Shown: positions 48,607 through 59,650 of the stretch, piece by piece
How the letters are laid out: every line of letters begins with the position of its first letter
How positions within the stretch are numbered: the stretch's first letter is position 1
NCBI GenBank assembly: GCA_025201845.1
Contig: MU603934.1
Coordinates: 1-64,000 of the forward strand
From: Martensiomyces pterosporus
Taxonomy: Eukaryota > Kickxellomycota > Kickxellomycetes > Kickxellales > Kickxellaceae
Direction: 5' to 3'
Length of the DNA: 64,000 nucleotides
Program-made: the position numbers and the translations under genes
The notes under the pieces: model-generated
Told to the model about the DNA's origin: nothing
Database searches by the model: none
Seen by the model: the letters and a program-made list of their open reading frames with translations, nothing else

Positions 48607-49593
48607 ATGGCATCCAAGACAGCAGCCACCGCTCCGACCAAGAAGACTCTCACCACCCACCTGCTGGCCGGCGGTGCTGCAGGGCTCGCTGAGGCCCTCT
48701 GCTGCCACCCGCTTGACACAATCAAGGTGCGCATGCAGCTGAGGAACACACGCCGCGTAATGGGCATTGCCGCCGCCGACGCCGCGCCCAAATCGTTCCT
48801 CGGTGTCGGCCACCGCATCGTCCAGCGCGAGGGAGTCCTTGCTCTCTACAAGGGCTTGGGCGCCGTTGTCACTGGAATCGTGCCCAAGATGGCCATCCGC
48901 TTCTCCAGCTTCGAGCTGTACAAGTCGTGGCTGGCCAACAAGGAAACGGGCGTTGTGCCCACATCCGGCGTCTTCCTCGCCGGTCTGGGTGCCGGTATCA
49001 CCGAGGCCGTCGCCGTGGTGACCCCGATGGATGTCATCAAGATCCGCCTGCAGGCCCAGCGCCATTCCACCGTCGACCCCCTGGATGTGCCCAAGTACCG
49101 CAACGCCGTCCACGCCGCCTACACCATTGTCAAGGAGGAGGGCCCCATGGCCCTGTACAAGGGCGTGGCCCTCACTGCCCTGCGCCAGGCCACCAACCAG
49201 GCTGTCAACTTCACGTTCTACCAGGAGTTCAAGCGCATTGCGCGCCACTACCAGGGTCTTGACGAGCTGCCCAGCTACCAGCATCTTATCCTGGGTGGTG
49301 TTAGCGGCGCCATGGGTCCCATCTCCAACGCCCCCATCGACACCATCAAGACGCGCATCCAAAAGTCCACCTCGGTTGCTGGCGAGTCTGGCTGGACCCG
49401 CTTTGTCAGTGTCACCAGGGAGATTGCGCAGAAGGAGGGCTACAAGGCGTTCTACCGCGGCCTCACTCCGCGTATCCTGAGAGTTGCCCCTGGACAGGCC
49501 ATCACATTCATGGTGTATGAGAAGGTCAAGAGCTGGATCGACCTGTGGAACGCTCGCTCCCAGCACAGCAAGCTGCCCACCGAGTACGCCTAG
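48607..49593 (+). CDS. SFC1: Mitochondrial succinate/fumarate antiporter Sfc1 (Acr1)
   Basis: The 328-residue protein has three mitochondrial-carrier repeats with their Px[D/E]xx[K/R] motifs: HPLDTIKVRMQ, TPMDVIKIRLQAQ and APIDTIKTRIQ. The segments PKMAIRFSSFELYKSWLANKE, AGITEAVAVVTPMDVIKIRL, AAYTIVKEEGPMALYKG and RQATNQAVNFT match the yeast Sfc1 pattern closely. Sfc1 brings cytosolic succinate into mitochondria in exchange for fumarate, feeding the glyoxylate cycle and gluconeogenesis on C2 carbon sources. Start: first ATG, directly before repeat 1. It is tail-to-tail with the Zn2Cys6 gene. Confidence 0.95.
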   Translation: MASKTAATAPTKKTLTTHLLAGGAAGLAEALCCHPLDTIKVRMQLRNTRRVMGIAAADAAPKSFLGVGHRIVQREGVLALYKGLGAVVTGIVPKMAIRFSSFELYKSWLANKETGVVPTSGVFLAGLGAGITEAVAVVTPMDVIKIRLQAQRHSTVDPLDVPKYRNAVHAAYTIVKEEGPMALYKGVALTALRQATNQAVNFTFYQEFKRIARHYQGLDELPSYQHLILGGVSGAMGPISNAPIDTIKTRIQKSTSVAGESGWTRFVSVTREIAQKEGYKAFYRGLTPRILRVAPGQAITFMVYEKVKSWIDLWNARSQHSKLPTEYA

Positions 49594-49868
49594 GTCTCCT
49601 TCACGCACATTCCCCCACACACAACGCAACTCAAAAGTAAATACAACCCCGCCTCTTTTCCCCCTTCCGTTTACAACGCGCATGCTTCTCAGCGGCCTTT
49701 CTCCTGTTTATCTTGCCTGCGGTGCAAACAAATAACATTCTCGGCAACTACTTCCAACAATGCATCGTCACACATGAGATATCGGATATTGAGTGCAGCT
49801 GCTTTTTATTTCCAAAATAGAGCAGCAACAATGCATCTATCTCCGGATGTATGCTGCCTGTTGTCGGG

Positions 49869-52800
49869 TTATTTTCGTCCATTGTTGTTGCTCTCGTCCC
49901 CACCCTGCTGGCCCTTTTCCACCAGGCTGCGGTGCACCAGGTCAACCAAGAACGGGCTGAACATCAGCGCACCTGGGTCTCCCAGCTGCGGCCCAGCCGA
50001 CGAGGCAGCAGCAGCAGCTTCGGCAGCAGCAGCGTGAGTGACGTGCTGTTGGATACCTTCGCAGCTGCTCAAAATGTCGTTGCTGCTACAGAGTGGGGCC
50101 AGTGTGCCGTCGCCGCCAAACGCCGCGGGCATCTCGCCAGTCCTGAGAATCTTCTCCCACTGGGACTCGATCACAAACGGCTCCATCAAATCAGCAGGCA
50201 GCGGCTGACAAATCTCCTGTGCGGGGCCAGGCGCCCTATCGCCATTGCTGGTGCTGCCTTGCACCAAGGACGGTGGCAGCGGGCCACAGGATTCCGATTT
50301 TGTATCATCCGAGATCCTGACTTCACCAGGCACCGGCGACGTCGGCAAGACAGCGCGTACGCCGATGATGGTCTGCACCGCGCTCCCCAGTACGGTCGTA
50401 TGCTCCTTGCCATTCTGTCTGCTAGCGCCAAATCCCCGCTCGACAACCAGGCTGCGCAAAGACGTGGTCAGAACACCGGCGAACCCCCAGCGCGGGGACA
50501 CATACTCGAGGAACTCCAGCCCACTCTGCACGTTGTTGACCGCCGCCAGCATCATGCGTGGGTCGTTGACCCAGCCACTCGAGTACAGACTGACGATGCA
50601 CGCCTGGAACACCACGCAAGATACAAACGGGCTGACCGTATTCAGCCGCATCCCCCGCACAAGCGGCACCAGCCTATGCACGACCTGCGCTGACTCGTAG
50701 GCGACATGGCGCGCCCAAGTGAGCACCGACTTTTCATCCTCCGTCATCTCGCGCTTGCTCGGCAGCCACGTGTCCTTTATCAGGCACAGGAGGATCACCG
50801 CGTACTGGCCCATCAGACCTAGGAAAATGCGGCCCGGGTTGTCCTTGAACACAGCCGATATCTTGGTCAAGTTGCCTTCCACCAGGGCATCGTAGTCGGG
50901 GAACGACTTTTGCCACTCGACAACCTTTTTGTATATTTCATGGAAAGTCGTGGGAAAGAGCACCTCCTCGGGCGTCAGATTGCTCTGGAGCGAGCTGATG
51001 TCCCACATGATCTTCAGCAGGTCAATTTGCTGGTCAATAGTGGACTGGTCATCGCAAATAACCACCGCTGGCCCCAGCAGCGCAATATGCTCGCGTTTCT
51101 GCTGCTGCTGCTGCTGCTTACCACCGGCCAGAACCTCTGTCGTTAGTGGCACAGGTGGATTGCATCGCACGTCGTGGATGGGCAGACAAGGCGGCAGATC
51201 GCTGAGGGTGCATGTAAGCACATCAAACGTATACAGCTGCCAAAACACCCTGCGCTTCCACTCGCGAGTCAAGTTAGTATCGTTCTTGAACGCCGGCACG
51301 CTGAGCGGCGAATCCAGCGTGTTGAACCTCAAACGAATCGCCATTTGCGTGCTGAGCGAATGCATGATCCATGCGCGATGCAAGCCAGCCTTGGATATGA
51401 TCATGGCAAATAGCAGCAGCGCCACGCAGTGTTCGACAGAGTCATACTCAAGACACTCAAAGAGCGCCTTGTACGCACGTTCGATGAAGTACCCGCGCGC
51501 AAATCCGCGACCAACAGCCAGCAGAGACTCATCTTCGGAGTGGTTGCAGGCGTCGGCCATCATAACGTTGATCATCGAGGTTGGCACTCGTTTCTCGCCC
51601 TGCAGACGGAGGAAAACATGGCGCGGGATGAACGAAATGGTGTTCACGTCTGCCGTCAGGTAGAACGTGTCGATCAAGTGGTCGCGCATTGCTGGCTCGT
51701 CCAGCTTGCGCGCAAAGTTCGCAACACTGCCTCCAAGCGCCATGTCATCGCCCACCTGCTGCCCTGCACGGCTGTCATTTCCTCCAGCCTGGCCGTGGGC
51801 TGGCGGGGGGGCTGTGCTATTAGACGCCGTCTGCGACGAGACACGGACGCCCTCCACTGGCTGCCGCCCATGGGCACTTGCGTCGTTGAAGCTGCTCATC
51901 ATGTCCGAGATAATGCCAACGTTCGTCGCGTCAAGACCGAATCTGCTCGTTTTGTCGATGGAGTTGGAGAACTCCAGGCTCTCTGATGCGTTTCTTGCTC
52001 CATCCTCATCGCCATCATTGTCGTCGTACTCGTACTCGCACTCGCTTCCATCGCTGCCCCCTTCCTCCGACGACGACCCGGCATCGCTGCTCCGTCGCCG
52101 CTTGCTGACGATGCCAATCAGCCGATCGAGCTTTCCGCTGAGGGAATCAAACTTCGTTGAGAGGTCCGCAATATGCCTGCGCATCTCCCCGGCTTCGGCG
52201 TGCCACCCGCCAGCAGCACCCGGTCCGGCAGCATGGGAATCCGTGTCTGCCGCACTATTCTGCGATTCCTCTGGCACGCTGTTTTGGCCAGCAGCCGGTG
52301 CTGACAAGTCATCGTCATCTGTCGCTCCGGCGCCTGGCTCCCGGCTCTGCAGCTTATCAGCCGCGCTGGTCGCTGCTGGGCCAGCGACATGTGCAGAAGC
52401 TGAGGTGCCGCTGTGCTGTGTTTTGGCCCGCTTGCCGGCTCTTCTCCGCGGGGTGGCCAGCGGACTGTAGTGGCACATTTCCTGGTACCTGATACACGAC
52501 GAGCATGTGGGCTTTTCTCCGGAACACCGAATCTTGCGCCTCCTACATTCGGCAGCACCGCCACAAAAGCAAAGGAGAGATAAGGCAGTGGTGCCCACAC
52601 CCATTCGACGATGGAACGAACGCGCTAGCAATCAAAGCTTGCATACTGAAGCAGCAACAAAAAAAGCGCTCTGATCGGCAGGAGCACGGTTGGGGCAGGG
52701 AAAAGAGTCACTGGATGAGCGGAAAGCCCACACAAGAGAAGCCGTCAGCAAAGGCAGCTCTAGGGAGAGTCTAGTCCAGCTGGCAGCCAGGCTTTACCCA

Positions 52801-53489
52801 GGCAGGCAAGAGGCGCGCCATCGCACCTGCAACGTGCATGGACGATCCCTCCTCCTTCCTGCCTGGGCTGGCGGGTAAAGAACAGTGTTCAGCGAACCCA
52901 ACAACAACAGCAATAGCAGAGACGGGCGGCAGTGAGCAACAATGGTGCATCTGCGACCATGCAGACGCGCTCTCACTGCCCTCGCTCGGCTGTCTGCAAA
53001 CGACCGAGCCCCTTCGCTCACAACACGAAAACCCCATCGTCCTAGTAGTGCCATGACTCATTGGGTACTGCGAACAATAGGGCGCTGGACTTACCGACAG
53101 CTATCACACGACTGTAGCAGCTTGACTGGTGGCTGACGCGAGTGCTGCTGAGCCTGTATTTGGCGCGACGGCATCAGCGTGCTAGGGTAGAGGTTGGCCG
53201 CCTCCCGGTACGTGCCCTGTGGTCGGTGGAAGCTGTTGGTGACGCTGCCAATACCCGTATTGGTTCTCTCGCTCGCCAAGCTGAACGGGTAGTGCTGCTG
53301 CGATGTTGCCGGTCGCTGCTGCTCGCGGGGCGTCGGCGCGTGCACAAACGCTGCTCGCGGCTGTGAAGGAATGGTCATATTGATGCCATGTCTGGCTGGT
53401 GTCACCGGTGCAGCTGACGGCGGGGGTGGCAGCGGCGGTTGCTGCTGCGAGTATTCTGGTGCACCCGCGTACTGCTGGCTCGGGTGCAT
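49869..53489 (-). CDS. Zn2Cys6 transcription factor with the zinc cluster split by an intron
   Basis: Exon 1 is 53489-53095 and exon 2 52542-49869; joined length is 1022 residues. The binuclear zinc cluster is formed only by splicing: C128 and C131 (QSCDSC) come from exon 1, the third Cys (RRRKIRC, C138) and C145, C148, C155 from exon 2. The spacing C-x2-C-x6-C-x6-C-x2-C-x6-C is canonical for fungal Gal4-type regulators. A fungal-specific transcription factor middle-homology region (about 410-760) follows, including LPPCLPIHDVRCNPP. The N-terminal arm is Gln/Pro-rich and a poly-Gln tract lies near the middle; the acidic region (SSSEEGGSDGSE) precedes the middle domain. The regulon is unknown. 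Confidence 0.88.
52543..53094 (-). other. 552-bp intron inside the zinc-cluster coding region
   Basis: Donor GTAAGT at 53094 and acceptor TAG at 52543. The splice joins CG|G to give Arg and restores C-x2-C-x6-C exactly. The intron is long for this window, where other well-supported introns are 102-382 bp. Confidence 0.85.
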
Positions 53490-54086
53490 TTCTAGGCCGA
53501 GTCAGCTGGCAGTATTATTGCGTAGCGCTAAGCGACAGTAAAGACGCAGTCGTAGAGTATAAACCCAACAAGAATATTAGAATAGCGTGCAATAATAATA
53601 AAACGGAATATCAAGAGCAAAAAAAGAAAAAGCAAATGTTGATAAGGGCGTCTTTGTCCTCATCAGCTGTGGCCGTGGTCCCTTCCTTTCCTCTTCTTTT
53701 TTGCCGCCCCTCACGACAAAGTTTATTGTGGCTGCAGCTGCCTGTGCGCAGAGCGGCACAATGGAGGATCCCCTCCAGTCCGTGTCCGTGTACCGGCTTT
53801 CGCAACCACTGGCTGGCTATCCACCCCGCTGTCTTGCCAGCGCATTATCGCACGCGTTTTGGGGAGGGGTGTTTTTACAATGAGCACATCGGCATTCCAG
53901 ACTGAGGGCCCAGCCCGCATCAGCACGCCGACACAGCCCACCTCTACCACGCAATCGCTGCCAGCAGTGTAAAATCAGTGTGTCAGTTTTTGCTCAAGCT
54001 GCATTAAGCGAAGAAGAAGAAAAAAACAGAACAAGAGTATGTGTAAAGAGAAGGCTTCTGGGAAGCACGCAGCGGAAGGGGCTTTC
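53490..54086. other. Intergenic region, nothing recognised
   Basis: This is the 5' flank of the zinc-cluster gene and the 3' flank of MET2; it holds an A-rich stretch (53590-53640). The upstream leader contains a possible acceptor (CTAG) just before the ATG, so a 5' UTR intron is possible. Confidence 0.5.
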
Positions 54087-55821
54087 TCACCACTTCATCA
54101 CGTCGACCTCGGCTTCGCCGAATACGCTCGACTTTTGCGGCACAAACTCGGAGGGCGCGTTAACGTCGGCATCCACTTCGGACGAGAACTCGGGCAGCTG
54201 GTCGCGAACGAACGACCGAATGAGCCTGTTAAGCTGCGAGAACTCGAGCAAAAACCCGTCATGGCCATCAGGCGAGTCGATGGTAGCCATCTGTGCCCTT
54301 GGGATATGCTCAGCAAGCTCGTACTGCTCGTTGATGGTGAACAGGCCATCCGACTCGATCCCAACCACAAGCGCCGGCTGCTGCAGCGTCTTCAGCGCGC
54401 CGGTATAGCTGCCGCGGCTGTGGCCCAAATCGTGTGTGTCCATCTTGCGTGTAATTGCAATGTAGCAGTTGGCGTCAAACCGCTTGGTGAACTTGTCGCC
54501 CTGGTATCTCAAGTAGCTCTGCGCCGAGAAAATGCTGCTCGACCCGCGGTCGTCATTGGACATCCTTGGCGAATGGCTTCCGGCCGACGAGCGCTCTGCG
54601 TCCTGGCCGTCTGCTGCACTGCCCTCGTTGCTGCTGTCCAGGCTGGCACTGTCGGCGCCGTTGATGAGGTTGGGGCTCTGGTAGAGCTTGATCCTTCCGG
54701 TGGTCATCATCTTGCGGCCAAACCGGGACTCGAACGAATCGCGCGACCGGTATGTGAGCAGCGCTGACATGCGAGCCGCAGACAATCCGTGGTCGGGCTT
54801 TTGCTCTGCAGTGTAATGGCCGTCCGCTACACGTGTGAATGGATACAAGCACAAAGGCATCAGCACAAGCACACAGCTGCAGTGGATATGTTAAACAATT
54901 GAGCACAAAATCACATGGATGCAGTAAATAGACAAGCGAGAAGCAGGGGCGGCAAGAACAGAAGAGAGCGTGCTGCTGCATGGTGCGTGTGGATCGGCCG
55001 CGATAACGCAGCAGGCAGCTGAGCGGGAAAAGACAGCGCACAGCGCCACGAAAACTCTGGTGCTACTTCGTTGGTCCACAGCGCCCGGTGCGCACGCAAT
55101 CCAAGCAAGGGATTCCGCAATCCACCTCACACATGCACCGCTGCTCAAGGGTATCGTGAGTCCCCTTGTTCATCCAACCAAGCAAAAGGAGCTCATGTGT
55201 GTACTTACAGTAGTTTGGATCGCTGTAGATTGCCTGTCGCTGTGCCTCTCCCCAGCTGATTCCCCACGCCGAGTGCTTGCCGCAGGTGGCAATGGGCACA
55301 ACGACACGCACATACTCCTCGCCAAACATCGCCCACTCCAAGCACTGCATTCCGCCCAGGGAGCCACCAATGCAGATGGCCACCTGCTTGACGCCCAGCT
55401 CATCCAGCACCAGCCTGTGCAGCCTTACGTCGTCGCGGATTGTTGTAAGAGGGAAGTTTGGCCCGTAGCGCGCGCCTGTATCGGGGTTGACTGTGAGCGG
55501 CGACGCTGTGCCGTAGGGACTGCCCAGGACATTGCAGCAGACGACAAAGAACTGGCTCGTGTCGAATGCGCGCCCGCTGCCCAGGAGCGGACCCCACCAG
55601 TCGGCGACGTCGGAGGAGCCCGTCAGGGCGTGGCAGATAACCATGCAGTTGTTTGCCTGTGCATTGAGCTGCCCCCATGTTTTGTACGCCACGGGCACGT
55701 TGCGCAGAACGTCGCCGGATTCGAGCGTGTAGGACGGGATAATCATCATCTCCTGGTCTTGAACGAGCGCTGTAAACTCATTGCTGCTCTGAGGCTCTGT
55801 GCTGGTGTTGTATCCCACCAT
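54087..55821 (-). CDS. MET2: Homoserine O-acetyltransferase (Met2), two exons
   Basis: Exon 1 is 55821-55209 and exon 2 54826-54087, giving 450 residues. The protein is an alpha/beta-hydrolase of the MetX/Met2 family. Conserved blocks are VAYKTWGQLNAQANNCMVIC, CHALTGSSDVADWWGPLLGSG, the nucleophile elbow ICIGGSLGGMQCLEW (S154), SAARMSALLTYRSRDSFESR, and the C-terminal acid and base (IESDGLF and DGHDGFLLE). It makes O-acetyl-L-homoserine from homoserine and acetyl-CoA for methionine synthesis by sulphhydrylation. The intron falls inside the motif between SWGEAQRQAIYSDPNY and DGHYTAEQ, as shown by the frame. A Ser-rich insert (about 280-320) is seen. Start: first ATG; the codon upstream in frame is not ATG. 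Confidence 0.92.
54827..55208 (-). other. 382-bp intron in MET2
   Basis: Donor GTAAGT at 55208, acceptor TAG at 54827. It joins DPNY to SDGHYTAEQKPDHG and keeps frame; the unspliced reading frame runs into unrelated Cys-rich sequence and stops. Confidence 0.85.
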
Positions 55822-57503
55822 TGCTGCTGGAGGCACTATCTGAGACAGGTAATAGGTACAAGGGGTGTAGGAGCTACTTCGCAGTGTGTTTTGTAGAGAA
55901 AGTGGGAGTAGGAGGGAAGAGAGTTGCTGCTGTGATCAAGAAGCCAAGAGGGCGTGGCTGTAGGGGCTCTTTATATCCCCCTCGCGCATGGCTGAGCACT
56001 CACATCTCCCGCCACTGCAGATTCACTCCTTCTCAGCGCCCTCGCCCTGCCAGCCTCACCCCCGCGCACCAATCAGCTTTTCATGGTACCAGCTCGAGGG
56101 CAAATCCTACCAGCCCAACGCCGTCTCCGCAGCCAATGGGAGCCAAGGTGACGCCCCTTATCGGGCAGAGAAGGATGCTAAAGGCGAAGAGACGCTTGCT
56201 GTTTGGGGATTATGAATCACTCTCAGGCCGCTGCTTTGGCTGCTGGGAAAGTGGCCTTTGCGGCGGATTCTGACAGGGGGATATCGCTCGGGCTCTGCTT
56301 GTGTGTATGCAAGGTAATTGACCCCCTGAAACCTGCTCGCATCATCTGCGTGTGTGGGAGGACATGCACACCAGCTCGACTCGCCTGGTGGGCATGCAGC
56401 TCCGGCATGCTGAGCCGATGCAGAGCCACCAGCAGTGCGGTTGCCTGGTCTGCGTGTGGGCCATGGTAGCCTCCACATGCTGCTCACTGCTGCCAAGCCC
56501 GGCGCTGTCGTGCTGTTGCTCGCTTTGGAGATCAGGCCTCTTTGCCTGATTGACGTCATGGTGGATAAGCTCTCCTTATTTGCTGTATTGTTCTTTTGGC
56601 TGTTCTTTAAGCTTGTAGGCAGTGGCAGCCAAGACAGCCTTGCGTCTGCCGCTCCTTTCCGTGCGCCCAGCGCCGATGCCTGGGATATGTAGACAACAAG
56701 ATCGGCCCGATGGAGCACATGTCTGCAGCTTCTCTACTTGAAAAAAACACGATTGTGCGTAACGCAAGGTAGTGAAAGGCTGCTGATGCCAAGCGCATGG
56801 CTCGGTGCTGCCAAACAAAGAGCGACCGAGAAAGGGCGGGCGACTGGCACACCACATGGTTAAGTGCCTGCCCTAACAGCACTGTGAAAAGCACCCAGGA
56901 GGAACATCCAAGCACGCAGGCACAACCACACACTCACAGTACGCATGGCGAGGCAGGCGCAATGGGGGAGCGTGCAATCCATATTTATCGCTTGGTGCTG
57001 TCACTGTTCTCGCCAGCCCAAAGCGAACAAATGGAGCAGCGATCGGCAGACACAAGTCTCACTGGCTCACACCACATTGCACCCAAATAAAAATAAGCTG
57101 CCACTGACGACCACATGCGAGAAACAAAGCGCTGCAAACATAGTGGCAGTGAGCCGCCCTATTGTTAGCCAAGAAAGAATCCGAATGGAAAACTCCATTC
57201 TTTCTGTGAACAGTGCGATGAAGAGCAACCTGCGTTCTGCTGAGTATGCGTTCTGCTGAGCATAAAACTGCGTGGTGGAGGCAGCAATACGCCTCGTGTG
57301 CGTAAATTGCATGCTCTTTCTTTTCTTTTCTCTCAATTACGCACTTCTCTTCTACTTCTCACTTCCACACGACGATTCGACCCGTCTGCTGCAGGTTTTT
57401 TTTTGCATTATACATGTGCATACACTGCTAACTGCTGGACAGCTGGCATCTAGAAGACACACCTACATTTACACGCACTCCATCATCATATAACGTATTA
57501 CAT
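55822..57503. other. Divergent intergenic region (1.7 kb)
   Basis: No gene is supported between MET2 and the oxidase gene. Frames up to 186 codons exist but are overlapping and motif-free. It holds both promoters. Confidence 0.5.
55969..55975 (-). promoter_or_regulatory. TATA box of MET2
   Basis: TATAAAG on the minus strand, about 150 bp upstream of the MET2 ATG. Confidence 0.5.
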
Positions 57504-59531
57504 ATGGCGCAGCTTGACGAGGCAGCCAGCATGGCTGACAAAGTGTCGTACGCCAACCGCACCAAACACCCACGCCGTGCAAGTGTGCTGACAAAGAACC
57601 GTGCCTTCGACGGATACAGGATTTCGCCCCGACATGGCAGCCGTGGCCCATCTCGCCGCGGCTTGCTCTTGCCTGAAATCACGCTCCGCCGGGCTCTGTT
57701 CATCAGTCTGTGGCTGGCCACCCAGACGACAATCATGGCGTACAAATGGGTGACAGTGGCCAAAACACAGGGCAGCCTCACCGGGTTTACTCAGGGCACG
57801 ATGTGCTGTCTCATGTTCAGCTTTTCGGCCATATTCATATTCATGTCACCCACCCTACTGGAGCTCCTGCGCCGCACGTTCGTTTCTCGGCACATAGCAA
57901 TTGAGAAGAACATCCATGCGCACAAAGTTGCTGCCTACTCGGTCTTCATCTGGATGGTTGCCCACGCAGCCACCTACTACTACAAGTTTCATCTGACAGC
58001 GGTCAAGTCCAAGGGCAAAATCACATTTGCCAACAAGCTCTTTGGCAACCGCACCGGACTGACGGGCCATTTCCTGCTTTTGCTCTTCGTTCTGATCTAT
58101 GGCTCGTCGGTACCTGCTGTCAGACGCAAGTTCCATGAGGCATTCTATCTGATGCACCACTTGTTCCTGCCTGCCATTGCCTTGATGTTTGTCCATGGGA
58201 ACGCCGTTTCGTTCCAGAAGTATTTTGCCGGGCCGGGAGCCATCTATGTGATTGACCGCTTGTACAGATTTGTGCGCTCGCGGTTTAGACACCCGAGGAT
58301 ACTCAGCGTCATTCAGCACCCGTCCAATGTGATTGAGCTGAGAATCGAGAAACGCGGCATGAGGCCTCAGGTAGGCCAGTACATCTACATAAACGTGCCC
58401 TCAATCTCCTGGCTCCAGTGGCACCCATTCACATTGACTAGTGCGCCTGAGGAGGACGAGCTCACCCTACATATCTGGGTCGCCGGCGACTGGACACGCA
58501 AGCTGGTGCGTGCGCTGCAAGCATGTGCAGTCAGCCCCGCAGCGGCGCAGCCGGAGGTAGCACCGAGCCAAGGTGCACCGAGCATACCGCAGCGCTTCCA
58601 GCAGGAATCGGCGCGAAGCAGCAATGCGACTGGGCAAACTGCAAAGCTGATGAGGGCGCTGGACGTCCCCGAGCAACCGAAAAACGCAAAGACGCTGAGC
58701 GCACTGGCGGACCACGAGCTTCTGATGCACCACCTGCGTGGGGAGATTGACCCAATTTCCGGGCTGCCCAAGCCCGGCGTCGCCAGCCAGTACAACAGCC
58801 GGCTACGAGGAGAGCGCAACAGCTACCGACCCTGGTCCCGCATCGGTCGCAACAGCACGGTGCTCCTCGACCGTCTCCCGCCCGAGATAGACTACCGGCT
58901 GTCCGGCACCATCGCCTACCCCGCTGCAAACCCAATAGCCAGCACTGCGCCGCTTCTCAGCCTCCCCCGCATCATGGTCGATGGACCGTACGGCGCCCCC
59001 ACCCAGCAGGTGTTCAACTACGAGTGCATGATCCTGATTGGCGGCGGCATCGGCGTGACGCCAATGAGCTCGGTGCTCAAGAGCCTCTACTACCAGCTGG
59101 TTGCGCCTGAGAGCATGCGCAAGGCCAGAAAGGTGTACTTCCTCTGGGTCTGCCGGGACGTGCAGTCGCTCGAGTGGTTCCAAGACCTGCTTACTGCGCT
59201 TGACGAAGAGGATATTGGCGACCTGCTTGAGACCCGGACGTACTTGACCGGGCAGCTATCCATCGACCACATCAGGAACATTGCCCTGTACCATGATCCC
59301 GAGGGGCCGGATGCCGTCACTGGGCTGTATCGCAGCCCTACGTACTACGGCCGACCAAACTTTAACCGCATCTTCTCTGATATCGGAATGCGCAACCCGA
59401 ACACAAACATTGGCGTTTTCTTCTGTGGGCCAAAGCCCATGGGCCGCACGCTGCGCAAGCTCACACGGAGGTGGTCCAAGAACCTGAGCAGCACCAACAC
59501 AAAGTTTGACTTCCACAAGGAGAGTTTCTAG
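57504..59531 (+). CDS. NADPH oxidase (NOX-type) transmembrane flavocytochrome
   Basis: The 675-residue protein has six membrane helices with two pairs of heme-ligand His at the NOX spacing: H140 and H154 (13 between) and H218 and H231 (12 between). The dehydrogenase half has the FAD motif WHPFTLTSAPEED (306-318), GPYGAP, and the NADPH-binding MILIGGGIGVTPMSSVLKS, and ends with CGPKPMGRTLRKLTRRWSK, the family C-terminus. HPFTLTSAPEE is a NOX rather than Fre-type signature. It would transfer electrons from NADPH to O2, giving superoxide. No EF-hand is present, so calcium control is unlikely. An extra 150 residues (about 335-485), Ala/Arg-rich, interrupt the FAD domain after AGDWTRKL. Confidence 0.85.
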   Translation: MAQLDEAASMADKVSYANRTKHPRRASVLTKNRAFDGYRISPRHGSRGPSRRGLLLPEITLRRALFISLWLATQTTIMAYKWVTVAKTQGSLTGFTQGTMCCLMFSFSAIFIFMSPTLLELLRRTFVSRHIAIEKNIHAHKVAAYSVFIWMVAHAATYYYKFHLTAVKSKGKITFANKLFGNRTGLTGHFLLLLFVLIYGSSVPAVRRKFHEAFYLMHHLFLPAIALMFVHGNAVSFQKYFAGPGAIYVIDRLYRFVRSRFRHPRILSVIQHPSNVIELRIEKRGMRPQVGQYIYINVPSISWLQWHPFTLTSAPEEDELTLHIWVAGDWTRKLVRALQACAVSPAAAQPEVAPSQGAPSIPQRFQQESARSSNATGQTAKLMRALDVPEQPKNAKTLSALADHELLMHHLRGEIDPISGLPKPGVASQYNSRLRGERNSYRPWSRIGRNSTVLLDRLPPEIDYRLSGTIAYPAANPIASTAPLLSLPRIMVDGPYGAPTQQVFNYECMILIGGGIGVTPMSSVLKSLYYQLVAPESMRKARKVYFLWVCRDVQSLEWFQDLLTALDEEDIGDLLETRTYLTGQLSIDHIRNIALYHDPEGPDAVTGLYRSPTYYGRPNFNRIFSDIGMRNPNTNIGVFFCGPKPMGRTLRKLTRRWSKNLSSTNTKFDFHKESF

Positions 59532-59565
59532 TGTGCTTTGCACAGAACTGGTTTTCATATGCATG

Positions 59566-59571
59566 AATAAA
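59566..59571 (+). terminator. AATAAA polyadenylation signal of the oxidase gene
   Basis: AATAAA 34 bp after the oxidase stop codon, within the 119-bp spacer to the convergent dioxygenase gene. Confidence 0.55.
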
Positions 59572-59650
59572 GTGCACAATGAAGTAGCTAATGAGCGAGA
59601 GAGAAAAGATGCCACGCTACATCGCCGCCTGGGGCAATAAACGTGCCCTT

